From Microbulbifer sp. YPW16 (GTDB lineage: Bacteria; Pseudomonadota; Gammaproteobacteria; Pseudomonadales; Cellvibrionaceae), in the NCBI RefSeq assembly GCF_021290385.1, contig NZ_CP089928.1, forward strand, positions 1,658,501-1,722,500: DNA of 64,000 nucleotides, written 5' to 3'. The translations under genes were made by a program, and so were the position numbers. The notes beneath the pieces were generated by a model. That model saw only the letters and a program-made list of their open reading frames with translations. It did not search any database and was not told the DNA's origin. Position 1 is the stretch's first letter. Each line of letters opens with the position of its first letter. This document shows, one piece after another, positions 28,246 through 38,593 of this stretch.

Positions 28246-28818
28246 ATGCACAATCTCTACCGCCAGCTTTGCCGCGATCACCGCAACATGCAGCAGCTGC
28301 TGGATGCCTTCGACCAGCTGCTGGCCGACTTTGCCCGGCAGGAGCGCGACCCGGGAACCCTGGGGCTGATCCTCGACGCACTGGACTACATCAGTGTGTA
28401 CCCCGACCGCTGGCATCACCCGGTGGAGGACCTGGCCATGGAGCGCCTGCGCGCGAAACCCGGTGCCAGCCTGGCCCCGGTTGAAACAACCCTGTCGGAG
28501 CACCGGGCCATTACCGCCGCCACCCGCCACATGAGCACCCTCTTCTACGCCATTGCCAACGATGCAGCCGTGGAACGCAACCAGCTGTTCCGGTCCGTGC
28601 GGGAATACCTGCAACTGCAGCGACAGCATATGGAAAGGGAAAACCGGGAGATCTTCCCGCAGTTCGAGCAACTGCTGACCCGGGAAGACTGGCAGGCCAT
28701 AGAGCAACAACTGCAGTGCCAGCGGGATCCCCTGTTCAATGCGGAAATCCGCAACCTGTATGAGTCCCTGCAGCACTACCTTGCCAGCCTGCAGTTCGAT
28801 GCCTGCGTCGGCGCCTGA
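28246..28818 (+). CDS. Hemerythrin-like HHE protein 2
   Basis: 190 residues from MHNLYRQLCRDHRNMQQLLD; the ATG has GGAG upstream and matches the start of the paralogue at 24282. Ligand candidates H12, H57-H58, E61, H86, H128 and E132 are kept in register, but the H134 of the first copy is R134 here (ENREIFP), so the metal site may differ or the residue may not be a ligand. The FNR box at -41.5 predicts induction at low O2. It is followed after 42 bp by the STAS-like gene. Confidence 0.88.
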   Translation: MHNLYRQLCRDHRNMQQLLDAFDQLLADFARQERDPGTLGLILDALDYISVYPDRWHHPVEDLAMERLRAKPGASLAPVETTLSEHRAITAATRHMSTLFYAIANDAAVERNQLFRSVREYLQLQRQHMERENREIFPQFEQLLTREDWQAIEQQLQCQRDPLFNAEIRNLYESLQHYLASLQFDACVGA

Positions 28819-28860
28819 ATCACAAAATCACTGTACCGGGGAAAGTTTGGGGAGAGTTTA

Positions 28861-29280
28861 ATGAAAGATTTCCAGCGCCATGGCCTGTCCGTGGGGATAG
28901 AACGGGTAGACTCGGAGTTTTTCCTGCATATCCGGGTTTCGGGCGAACTGACCCACTGGGACTACGAGATCATCACGCCGCTGCTGGAGCAGGCTCTGGA
29001 CTCGGTGGCACACCCGAATGTAAAGGCACTGGTGGATATCCGGGAGCTGAGCGGGTGGGAATGGCGCGCGGCCTGGGATGACCTGAGACTGGGACTGCGC
29101 CACGGCAATGAATTCTCGCAGGTGGCCCTGCTCGGTAACGGCAACTGGCAGGAGCTGGCCACACGGGTCGCCAACTGGTTTACCGGCGCGGAACTGCGCT
29201 ACTTCCGCAGCGAGGGCGCTGCCCTGGCGTGGCTGACAGGCACCCGGGGAGAGGCAACCGGGCACCGCGCCCTCGCCTGA
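28861..29280 (+). CDS. SpoIIAA-like STAS/SEC14-type protein
   Basis: 139 residues. The pattern FFLHIRVSGELTHWDYEIITPLLEQALD...VKALVDIRELSGWEWRAAWDDLRLGLRHGNEFSQVALLGNGNWQELATRVANWF...LRYFRSEGAALAWL matches the small soluble SpoIIAA-like family (STAS/CRAL-TRIO fold). No catalytic site is known for these proteins; some bind lipids or quinones. It lies 42 bp after hemerythrin 2 on the same strand and probably shares its transcript, linking it to low-oxygen physiology. RBS GGGGAGAG precedes it. Confidence 0.8.
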   Translation: MKDFQRHGLSVGIERVDSEFFLHIRVSGELTHWDYEIITPLLEQALDSVAHPNVKALVDIRELSGWEWRAAWDDLRLGLRHGNEFSQVALLGNGNWQELATRVANWFTGAELRYFRSEGAALAWLTGTRGEATGHRALA

Positions 29281-29305
29281 GCGCCGGCCCGCGCAATAGC
29301 CGCCT

Positions 29306-30217
29306 TCAGTCGCCAGCCGGCCGGCGGAACATATTCTGGATGCTGGAGAAATCCAGCATCCGGTTCGACGGGTCACCACCGTGCAGCTGGTACAGGTTTT
29401 TCGCCAGCGCTCCCAGGGGCGTCGAGGAAGCGCTGCCGGCGGCTGTGTCCATCGCCAGCCCCAGGTCCTTCAGCATCAGCTGCACAGAGAACCCTCCCTC
29501 ATAATCCCGCGATGCCGGGACTCCCTCCATCACGCCCGGATACGGGTTGTATTTTTCCAGTGACCAGTTGCCGCCGGAACTGGCACGCATGATGTCGGAC
29601 AGCACCTTCGGGTCCAGGCCATTATCCACCCCCATCTGCAGGGCCTCGGCGGTGCCAATCATATGGATCGCCAGCAACATGTTATTGCAGATTTTCGCCA
29701 CCTGGCCGGACCCCGCCGGCCCGGCGTGGAAGACATTTGCCCCCATGGCTTCCAGCAGGGGCCGCGCCGCGTCCACCGCAGAGGCATCGCCACCGCACAT
29801 AAATGACAGGGTCCCCGCCTCCGCCGCGGCGGTGCCACCGGATACCGGCGCCTCGATGGCCGGCAGGCCGCGCTCGTGGGCGGCGGAGAGCAGCTGGCGT
29901 GCATCACTGGCGGCAATGGTGGAACAGTCGACCACCAGGGTGCCGTCATCCATTGCCTGCAGCAGGCCTCGGGCCCCCAGGTAGACGCCCTTGACCACGT
30001 CGCCGGTGGTGAGCATCGAGATCACCGCGTCGGCGCCGGCCACCGCCTCCTGCGCACTGCCCGCACGCTTGCAGCCCTCTGCCTCGGCCTGCTTCAGCGC
30101 CGCTTCTGACAGGTCAAAGGCAGTTACCGCAAAACCTGCCTTCACCAGGTTGGCCGCCATCGGGCCACCCATATGGCCCAGGCCGATAAAGGCCACTTTC
30201 TCGATTGCTTTGTGCAT
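29306..30217 (-). CDS. mmsB: 3-hydroxyisobutyrate dehydrogenase
   Basis: 303 residues. Rossmann start VAFIGLGHMGGPMAANLVKAGFAVTAFD, substrate motif EAPVSGGTAAAEAGTLSFMCGG, catalytic Lys in GSGQVAKICNNMLLA, and a C-terminal KDLGLAMDTA with the family Lys-Asp. It oxidises 3-hydroxyisobutyrate to methylmalonate semialdehyde with NAD in valine breakdown. It follows the matching hydrolase gene by 61 bp and is convergent with the STAS-like gene. Confidence 0.93.
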   Translation of the reverse strand: MHKAIEKVAFIGLGHMGGPMAANLVKAGFAVTAFDLSEAALKQAEAEGCKRAGSAQEAVAGADAVISMLTTGDVVKGVYLGARGLLQAMDDGTLVVDCSTIAASDARQLLSAAHERGLPAIEAPVSGGTAAAEAGTLSFMCGGDASAVDAARPLLEAMGANVFHAGPAGSGQVAKICNNMLLAIHMIGTAEALQMGVDNGLDPKVLSDIMRASSGGNWSLEKYNPYPGVMEGVPASRDYEGGFSVQLMLKDLGLAMDTAAGSASSTPLGALAKNLYQLHGGDPSNRMLDFSSIQNMFRRPAGD

Positions 30218-30278
30218 CTCTTACCATCCTTTTATTGTGTTTTTATCCATTGGTCGAGGGGCTGTCCGGTGCGGGGCC

Positions 30279-31421
30279 TCAAAGATCCCGCAGCGGGTGT
30301 ACCGGCCAGGGATCGCGGAAGCAGCCCAGGACCTCGCCCAGCGGCACCTCCTCCAGGCCGGCCGGCTGCCACTGCGGGTTGCGGTCCTTGTCTACCAGCA
30401 GCGCACGCACGCCCTCGCGCAGGTGACCGCTGTTGCAGAGGTTGACCGCCAGCGCCAGCTCCATGCGGAACACATCCGCCAGCGACAGGTGCCGGGCACG
30501 CTGCAGCTGCTCCCAGACCACCCAGGGCGTCATCGGTGAGCCGGCGGCGAGTGTCTTCGCTGCTTTCTGCAGCCAGGGATCATCCCCGCCATAACCGGTA
30601 ATGGAGTGCCACACCTCCGGCAGGGTGGCGAAATCGGTGAGCTGCTGGATGATGTCGAAGTGCTCGCGCAGTGGGGATGCCGGCTGCTCTTCATGGGGCA
30701 GCTGCAGGCCTTTCAGGCAATCACTCACCAGCTGGTGGAAGGGCTTGCCGGAGCCGGTGAAATCCAGCCCGGCCACCGCTTCCAGTGCCCGCTCACGCGC
30801 ATCGTCAGCCAGCATCCGGTCCGCCATGCCGGCGAAGAGTGCGTCGCTACCGTTGAACTGCGCCCCGGTCAGGCCCAGGAACAACCCCAGCCGCCCGGGC
30901 ATCCGGTTGAGGAACCAGCTGCTGCCCACATCCGGGAACAGGCCGATGGTCACTTCCGGCATGGCCAGGCGCGTCGACGGGGTGACCACCCGGTGACTGG
31001 CGCCGGCCATGACACCGATTCCGCCACCCATCACGTAACCGCCACCCCAGACCACAATCGGTTTCTCGTAGGTATGGATGCGATAGTCGAGCCGGTATTC
31101 ATGCGAGAAAAACTTTGAGGTGAACTCGGTACTGCCCTCCCCCGCCGCGGCCTCCGCGTAGCTGGCCGACTCCCGGTAGAGCGCGATCACATCGCCACCG
31201 GCGCAGAACGCCTTGTCGCCGCTGCCATCGATCCACACGCAGGCCACGCTGTCGTCCTCGGCCCAGGCATCCAGCTGGGCCGACAACAGGTCGATCATTT
31301 CCAGGTTGAGCGCGTTCAGCGCCTTTGGCAGGTTCAGGGTCGCCTGCGCCAGGGCGCCGTGGCGCCGGAAGGTGACCGGGGAATCGCTGCTGGCTTCTCG
31401 CTCCATCTCGACTGCTCTCAT
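30279..31421 (-). CDS. 3-hydroxyisobutyryl-CoA hydrolase (enoyl-CoA hydratase/isomerase family)
   Basis: 380 residues, the length of HIBCH-type hydrolases rather than simple enoyl-CoA hydratases (about 260). Crotonase-fold features: LNLPKALNALNLEMIDLL, AFCAGGDVIALY, the oxyanion segment VWGGGYVMGGGIGVMAGASHRV, and PEVTIGLFPDVGSSWFLNRMPG, diagnostic for the subgroup. It hydrolyses 3-hydroxyisobutyryl-CoA, the step before MmsB, its downstream neighbour. An internal ATG at codon 6 (31406) is an alternative start. Confidence 0.92.
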   Translation of the reverse strand: MRAVEMEREASSDSPVTFRRHGALAQATLNLPKALNALNLEMIDLLSAQLDAWAEDDSVACVWIDGSGDKAFCAGGDVIALYRESASYAEAAAGEGSTEFTSKFFSHEYRLDYRIHTYEKPIVVWGGGYVMGGGIGVMAGASHRVVTPSTRLAMPEVTIGLFPDVGSSWFLNRMPGRLGLFLGLTGAQFNGSDALFAGMADRMLADDARERALEAVAGLDFTGSGKPFHQLVSDCLKGLQLPHEEQPASPLREHFDIIQQLTDFATLPEVWHSITGYGGDDPWLQKAAKTLAAGSPMTPWVVWEQLQRARHLSLADVFRMELALAVNLCNSGHLREGVRALLVDKDRNPQWQPAGLEEVPLGEVLGCFRDPWPVHPLRDL

Positions 31422-31518
31422 CTAGTGCTATTCATGTTCGCCGCAGTTAACCACAGATCGACGGGCGGGTCAGCCGGGTGCCCAAATGACCGCCGGGAGC
31501 AACGGCGCGTGGTCGAAC

Positions 31519-31543
31519 AGGCGGACACAAGGTCCGCCCCTAC
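31519..31543 (+). repeat. Family A palindromic repeat
   Basis: Left arm AGGCGGAC (31519-31526), loop ACAAG, right arm GTCCGCCC (31532-31539), tail CTAC. The outermost pair is A-C rather than G-C. It sits in the divergent gap between the hydrolase gene and ettA. Confidence 0.85.
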
Positions 31544-31698
31544 AGGTCCGGCCGCTGCCTGTGGATGCCACATTATCGGCCAGGCCCGCGGTATCAAGCC
31601 CGGCCGGCCCGCGGGCCGGTTGCACTTTTCCGGCAAACTGATAAGTTGCGCGCAATTTCTGACCGATCCTGCAACCGATTACGGGAAGCCCTCTATCA

Positions 31699-33363
<1,665 letters not shown>

Positions 33364-33387
33364 TCGGCAGGTCCTGAAGCGAGAGAC

Positions 33388-33418
33388 AAAAAAGGCGGCC
33401 ACCATGGCCGCCTTTTTT
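33388..33418. terminator. Bidirectional intrinsic terminator between ettA and the methyltransferase gene
   Basis: Run of A, stem GGCGGCC (33394-33400), loop ACCAT, stem GGCCGCC (33406-33412), then TTTTTT. The minus-strand methyltransferase stop (33417-33419) overlaps the T run, so the 3' ends of both convergent genes share this hairpin. Confidence 0.9.
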
Positions 33419-34631
33419 ATGGGCGAGTTGCCCGGACCAGGATATTGCGTGGCGTGATTTCGCGATCGCAGAATTCCCCGATCTCCACCCGTGCGCCCTG
33501 CTCTTCCAGGTACAGCGCCCGGTCCAGCACCAGCCACAACTCCAGCGGCCGGCGGAAAACATGGGCCACCAGCTCCATGCGCCGCACGCGATGCCGCCGC
33601 TGCAGGCCCAGCGCCAACCAGTGCTCCTCGTCGATATCTGCCGGCAACGACAGCTGCCGGCGCTCCGCCGCCCAGCGGGCAAAATCGGCAAAGCGTCCGG
33701 TCAGTAAACCCTTGCGTATATTCGGTACCGCCAGGTATTCGTCGTCACCGCGGAGCTCACGCTGAAGCTCGTCAAACGCCATCCGCCAGTGCAGTTCGCG
33801 CTGGCGCAGGCGGCGCACGCCGGCACCCGCTGTAACCGTTTCCTGCAGGGGCAGGTGCAGGTCGTCGCGACTGAGCCGCACCTGGGCCACCCTGGCAGTT
33901 TCGGAGAGCGGCAGGAACGCCTCACCGCGCAACAGGTGATAGCAGCAGGGTGACAGGCTCAGGTGCCGCCCGCCGCCGTGGGCCCAGTGCCGCATCAGGG
34001 TGGTATGCAGGTCGCCGCAGGCGTGCAGGGCCACCGCATCGGCGCCGGTCACCCACTGCGCCGCTTCCGGCGCGAACGCATCGCAATGCACAAAGCGCAT
34101 GGACGCGCCACTGCGTTGCGCCAGTTGGGTACCCTCGTCGCAGAGACGCGCCTGCCACTCGAGGCTGGTCACCGGCCGCCCATCGCAGGTGGCCAGCACC
34201 CGGCCCAGGTGGCCCTTACCGGCGCACCATTCCAGGACCGGATCCTGCGACTCCGGCAGGCATCCGGCAAAAGCCAGGATCTGCTGCCACTTGCGCCCGG
34301 GTACCCCGTGGTCCAGTCGCTCCGGTGGCGCCAGCACGCGGGCCTCCAGCCGGGGCAGGCGGCTCAGTGCCAGCAGCGGCGGCGCTTCGGCCAGCCAGGG
34401 GGAGAGCCAGTCGGCAGCCTCGACCATATCCGCCTCCAGCTGCCGGAGAACGTCGTCTTCCAGCGAATCCAGGGCCTGACAGAGTTCGGGATGGGTATCG
34501 AGCCAGCGCCACTGGCGGTGATGGAAGGGCCGGAATTGCCACCACCGGGCAGCGCCGGCGAGCAGCTGGTCGAGCTGGCAAAACCACTGGCGCAGGTTCG
34601 ACCGCTCGCTGTCCCGCCTCTCACTGCCCAT
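33417..34631 (-). CDS. SAM-dependent methyltransferase (Methyltransf_32-like)
   Basis: 404 residues from MGSERRDSERSNLRQWF at 34631, chosen because GGAG lies 6 nt upstream; an open extension of 22 residues has no RBS. The central domain has the SAM motif PVLEWCAGKGHLGRVLA and ALHACGDLHTTLMRHW...LSLSPCCYHLL. The CCYHL motif is shared with Methyltransf_32 proteins (eukaryotic GSTCD and the TRMT13 tRNA methyltransferases). The flanks are basic, which would suit RNA binding. The substrate is unknown. It shares a terminator with ettA. Confidence 0.8.
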   Translation of the reverse strand: MGSERRDSERSNLRQWFCQLDQLLAGAARWWQFRPFHHRQWRWLDTHPELCQALDSLEDDVLRQLEADMVEAADWLSPWLAEAPPLLALSRLPRLEARVLAPPERLDHGVPGRKWQQILAFAGCLPESQDPVLEWCAGKGHLGRVLATCDGRPVTSLEWQARLCDEGTQLAQRSGASMRFVHCDAFAPEAAQWVTGADAVALHACGDLHTTLMRHWAHGGGRHLSLSPCCYHLLRGEAFLPLSETARVAQVRLSRDDLHLPLQETVTAGAGVRRLRQRELHWRMAFDELQRELRGDDEYLAVPNIRKGLLTGRFADFARWAAERRQLSLPADIDEEHWLALGLQRRHRVRRMELVAHVFRRPLELWLVLDRALYLEEQGARVEIGEFCDREITPRNILVRATRP

Positions 34632-34777
34632 GCCAAGCTCCGTTTCGTAAACCGCTGAAACCCCTTCACAGTTTACCGGGACGGGCCGGCACACCAAAGG
34701 ACCGCAGTTTCCGGCGAGGCCGGCGGGCGGGAACCCGGCAGTATCGCCTGGCCGGCCCTACCGGCGAAAGTGCGATT

Positions 34778-36475
34778 TCAGGAGGTCTCAGCTTCTGCAA
34801 ACGCAACCGGGGCCGCGCTCGCCGCTGTGCGGTCACGCCCCCCCTGTTTGGCCCGGTAAAGCGCCGCATCCGCCGCCTCCAGCAGCTGCACCGGTGCACC
34901 CAGGTTGCCGCGCTCGAAACTCGCCACGCCGATACTGATGGTGAGGGGCAGCTCGAACAGGTCCAGCTCCCGCACCCGTCGCAGCAGGCGCTCGGCCAGT
35001 ACCTGCGCCTGCTCGCCGCGGGTATCCGGCAACAGCAGCGCAAACTCTTCGCCACCATAACGACAGGCCACCATCGGCCGGCGTGTCTCCTGCTCGATCA
35101 GTTCGCCGATCGCACGGATCGCCTCATCACCACGGGCGTGCCCGTAGCGATCGTTGATGGCCTTGAAGTGATCAAGATCCATAAACAACAACGAGAGCGG
35201 TGCACCGGTGCGCCGGGCCAGTTCGAATTCCCGGGGCAGCATTTCCTCGAAATAGCGCCGGTTACTGAGCCCCGAAAGCTCGTCGGTGTATCCGCGCCGC
35301 CGGATCTCGCGCACCCGCGCACCCAGCGCCAGTGACAGCAACACCATCTCGACCAGGGCGGCCACCTGGAATGCGTTGTGGGTGATGGCGTTGTGGGGCA
35401 GCCAGCCGAACGTCTTCAGCACGTAGACAATCACACTGGCCAGCAGGGTGCTCCAGCCCACCATAAAATAGCGTGCGGGGATGGATCCCCGCAGCAAGCT
35501 GACGGCGCCCATGGCCAGCAACAGGAAGCTCGCCAGCAGGATCAGCACCGTAAACAGGGTGACCATCAGCCGGTAGCCGGCAAAGGGAGACACAATCGTC
35601 AGCGGAATCGTCACCACCAGCAGCAGGCGCGCCAGCCGGTCCAGTTGCGGTGCCAGTTGCCGGCCGGAGCAGATTGAGCGGGCGAACTGGGTAGCACAGA
35701 CCAGCACAATACCCAGCAGCACCACCAGGCTCTCATTCGCCAGCCAGGGATTCCCGGGCCAGAAAAACTGGAAAGCCACACCGTTCAGCACCCCGAAGTA
35801 GAGGCCGTAACTGAGCGCGTAGCCCATGTAATAGATATAGGCCCGGTCGCGCACTGCCAGGAAGAGAAACAGGTTGTAGATCACCAGTACCAGGAATCCA
35901 CCGTAGTAAACCCCGAGCAGGAACTGGTCCAGGGTAAGGTGCGGGATAAACGCCCTCTCGCTGCTGACCTCCAGGCCGATATTCATTGATCCCTGGGTGG
36001 CATAGCGCAGGTAGAAAGTGCGCTCGGTATTGGGCGGGAGGGTTACCGGGAATACAAAGTTCCGCAGCTCCAGTGGGCGGCTGGCAAATGGGAGCCGGTC
36101 GCCGGTGGCGATATGCTGCCAGCTGCCATCCTCGCGCGGGGCCCAGAAATCCAGGTGGTCAATCAGTGGATAGTCCTGCCGGATTAGCAGGGGCAGGGAC
36201 TGGTCGCTGGGGTTAACCAGGGTGAATGCCACCCAGTAAGCGGAGCGGCTATAGCCAAAGTTGGCGGATTTTTCTCCCCAGGGTTGCAGTCGGGCCTGGC
36301 CGTCCGGCGACTGTAACAGGTCGAAAGTCAGGGAGTGGTCCGGGTCTTCCAGGAGACGCATGGCGGGAACCAGCGACCGGGGTTCCTGGCCCGGCTCTAT
36401 GGATAATGACTCTCCCCGGACAACCAGGCCCACGCAGAGTAAAAGTACCCCCGAAAGTACCGCGGCAACTCGCAT
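34778..36475 (-). CDS. Membrane diguanylate cyclase with 7TMR-DISM sensor
   Basis: 565 residues from MRVAAVLSGVLLLCVGLVVRG at 36475 (signal peptide). A periplasmic 7TMR-DISM extracellular-2 jelly-roll domain follows (about 30-180: SYWVAFTLVNPSDQSLPLLIRQDYPLIDHLDFW), then seven hydrophobic helices (about 190-385) and a GGDEF domain with the active motif GGEEF at about 474-478. The position of the product-inhibition site (RxxD) reads RRPM, so feedback by c-di-GMP is probably lost. It synthesises c-di-GMP, likely in response to a carbohydrate-type ligand. It is divergent from the MOSC gene. Confidence 0.93.
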   Translation of the reverse strand: MRVAAVLSGVLLLCVGLVVRGESLSIEPGQEPRSLVPAMRLLEDPDHSLTFDLLQSPDGQARLQPWGEKSANFGYSRSAYWVAFTLVNPSDQSLPLLIRQDYPLIDHLDFWAPREDGSWQHIATGDRLPFASRPLELRNFVFPVTLPPNTERTFYLRYATQGSMNIGLEVSSERAFIPHLTLDQFLLGVYYGGFLVLVIYNLFLFLAVRDRAYIYYMGYALSYGLYFGVLNGVAFQFFWPGNPWLANESLVVLLGIVLVCATQFARSICSGRQLAPQLDRLARLLLVVTIPLTIVSPFAGYRLMVTLFTVLILLASFLLLAMGAVSLLRGSIPARYFMVGWSTLLASVIVYVLKTFGWLPHNAITHNAFQVAALVEMVLLSLALGARVREIRRRGYTDELSGLSNRRYFEEMLPREFELARRTGAPLSLLFMDLDHFKAINDRYGHARGDEAIRAIGELIEQETRRPMVACRYGGEEFALLLPDTRGEQAQVLAERLLRRVRELDLFELPLTISIGVASFERGNLGAPVQLLEAADAALYRAKQGGRDRTAASAAPVAFAEAETS

Positions 36476-36707
36476 CCTGCCTTCCCGTCTTGTTCTTGTT
36501 AGCGGATCTTGTTGTACGGGGCGCAAGGGATAGATTGTCCTCTAGCCGGCGGCCTTTCCAATGGCCACTGTTACCCCTGACACTTCAGGATGTTATCACA
36601 GTGATTCGCCCTGTCTGCCTCCACCCTGCCGTGGAAATCCTGCCAACAGGCCGATGGCGAGCTGTTAGTATCAGCAGTTCACCTTTTCCGCCGCACCGGT
36701 GACCTCG

Positions 36708-37517
36708 ATGAAGATTGACTCGCTCTACCTGTTCCCCGTGAAGTCCCTGCAGGGACACATTACCGACAGCCTGTCCCTCGATCGCTACGGCGCTGTCGAT
36801 GACCGGCGCTGGATGCTGGTGGATGCCGAAAACCGGTTTGTGACCCAGCGGCGAATCCGCCATATGGCACAGCTGCGGGCCACCGTCACACCCACCGGCG
36901 TGCGGATACAGCATCGGGACGGGGATGAGATTGAGATCACGCAACCAGGCGAGTCTGCGCCCGTGCTCCGTGTCACAGTCTGGGATGACGCGGTCCTGGC
37001 ACGGGACGCCGGGGATATGGCCGCCCATTGGTTGAGTGAGCGATTACAAACAAGCGTGCGACTGGTGGCGATGGGCGCGGAATTCCACCGCCCACTGGCA
37101 GCGCCGCGGGCAGACCGGCAGGTCGGCTTCGCTGATGCAGCGCCGCTGCTGGTGATCAGCCAGGCGTCCCTGGACGACCTCAACGCACGTCTCGCAGAGC
37201 CGGTCTCCATGCTCAACTTCAGGCCCAACCTGGTAGTGAGCGATTGCGAACCCTTCGCCGAGGACCAGTGGACACGCATGATCGTGCATACCCGTGACGG
37301 GCCCGCCGCGTTCGAGTGCACCCACCCCTGTGCCCGCTGTGCAATTCCCGGACTCGACCCACTGACCGGTGAAGTGCGCCGGGAACCCCTGCGGACCCTT
37401 GCCCGGTATCGGCGCGGGGAGGATGGGCAGGTCTATTTCGGCGTGAACCTGGCGCCAATTAGTGGAGCGACTGCTACCGGCACCATAAACTTGGGCGACA
37501 GGGTGGAAGCAATTTAG
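36708..37517 (+). CDS. MOSC domain protein (YcbX/mARC-like)
   Basis: 269 residues; the ATG at 36708 is preferred over an in-frame GTG 9 nt earlier. The N-terminal MOSC_N barrel has LYLFPVKSLQGHITDSLSLDRYGAVDDRRWMLVDAENRFVTQR, followed by the MOSC domain with NFRPNLVVSD and ECTHPCARCAIPGLDP (C204, C208, C211); the invariant Cys of this motif ligates molybdenum in mARC/YcbX. Such proteins reduce N-hydroxylated compounds or move sulfur. It lacks the C-terminal ferredoxin domain of E. coli YcbX. It is followed 30 bp later by the questin-oxidase-like gene. Confidence 0.88.
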   Translation: MKIDSLYLFPVKSLQGHITDSLSLDRYGAVDDRRWMLVDAENRFVTQRRIRHMAQLRATVTPTGVRIQHRDGDEIEITQPGESAPVLRVTVWDDAVLARDAGDMAAHWLSERLQTSVRLVAMGAEFHRPLAAPRADRQVGFADAAPLLVISQASLDDLNARLAEPVSMLNFRPNLVVSDCEPFAEDQWTRMIVHTRDGPAAFECTHPCARCAIPGLDPLTGEVRREPLRTLARYRRGEDGQVYFGVNLAPISGATATGTINLGDRVEAI

Positions 37518-37547
37518 CGGGCCACACCCGCAGGCAGGAGGGATCCG

Positions 37548-38531
37548 ATGGCCATCACGCGATACTGTACGGAACTGCTGGAATCGGCGAGTCGTTTCCA
37601 TGTCCATTATGGCGACAGGCTGGCAAACCACCTGCCAATGGTGCTGATCGCGCTGGACCAGATGGGTGCCACCCGCGAGCAGCTCCAATATGCATTCGAC
37701 CGTTCCACCCCCCACCTGCAACTCAGGCCGGCGAGCCCGGTGAAGCCTGTCAGCGATATCACCACCTGCCGGCACAGTGAGGAGTTATTCCCTAGCGCGC
37801 TGCAGTACTACGAACAACAGCTGGAGCAACACGGAATCGCGGACTGCCTGCGACGCGAGCTGCCGCCGCTGCTTCCCTCCATAGCGACCGCCGCTTTCCA
37901 CGGCCTGATTCGCACTGCTTACGGTATCGACGCGAGGCACCTGGAGGAGGTCGCGATGGGTCTCGCGTACTGGAATCTGGAGTATTACCCACTGGAGTCC
38001 TCTGGTGAACGCACAGACCTGGCGGCGGCCGAGGTGATTGCGGATGTCAGCCAGCGCTATCCGCAGGTAGAGGTAGCCCCGGGCAATATCAGTGACCACA
38101 TGCATGCGGTCATGGGCCAGGATGGCTGGATGGACACCCCGATCCAGCCGCGGCAGCTGGGACTGGAGGATATCGCCGCAATCGCCCTCAAGGCCTATGC
38201 CGGCACGGGAAGCTTTACCCTTCTGCACGGCGTGACGGGATGTCATGCCCTGCGGCTGATATTGCCCTATTGTCCCGATCGGGAGGTTGCCATGCGGTAT
38301 TTCTGGGAGGGGCTGGTCATTGCCTATCTCAGCACCGGGCCAGAACCAATCGTGTCAGCGGGGGCGCGCGGTGACGCAGTGCAGCAAGTGAAGGCGTGGC
38401 AAGAGATACGGGAGAAAGCATGCCGCAGTGATGATGATCACATCATCAAATTGAGCTACAGTTGTCAGCAGGAGTTCGAGTTTTACGAAAACGCCGCCTA
38501 CCGGCATGTCGCGTCGTCGTTATTCGAGTAG
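37548..38531 (+). CDS. Questin oxidase-like protein (DUF4243)
   Basis: 327 residues, no signal peptide. The pattern YGDRLANHLPMVLIALDQMGA near the N-terminus, IATAAFHGLIRTAYGIDARHLEEVAMGLAYWNLEY in the middle, and GTGSFTLLHGVTGCHALRLILPYC matches the DUF4243/questin oxidase family. Its fungal member performs a Baeyer-Villiger-type ring opening of an anthraquinone. Bacterial members have no known substrate. The spaced His residues (NHLP, FHGLIR, LHGVTG) are the conserved ones in the family. It is probably cotranscribed with the MOSC gene. RBS GGAGGGATCC precedes it. Confidence 0.75.
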   Translation: MAITRYCTELLESASRFHVHYGDRLANHLPMVLIALDQMGATREQLQYAFDRSTPHLQLRPASPVKPVSDITTCRHSEELFPSALQYYEQQLEQHGIADCLRRELPPLLPSIATAAFHGLIRTAYGIDARHLEEVAMGLAYWNLEYYPLESSGERTDLAAAEVIADVSQRYPQVEVAPGNISDHMHAVMGQDGWMDTPIQPRQLGLEDIAAIALKAYAGTGSFTLLHGVTGCHALRLILPYCPDREVAMRYFWEGLVIAYLSTGPEPIVSAGARGDAVQQVKAWQEIREKACRSDDDHIIKLSYSCQQEFEFYENAAYRHVASSLFE

Positions 38532-38540
38532 TAGCCGGAA

Positions 38541-38572
38541 TAAAAAAATCCCCGCCGAACGGCGGGGATTTT
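38541..38572. terminator. Bidirectional intrinsic terminator
   Basis: Stem ATCCCCGCC (38548-38556), loop GAAC, stem GGCGGGGAT (38561-38569), flanked by a run of A before and TTT after. It serves the convergent questin-oxidase-like gene and the Oar-type receptor gene. Confidence 0.88.
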
Positions 38573-38593
38573 CCAACACAAGCCGTTTAAGAC

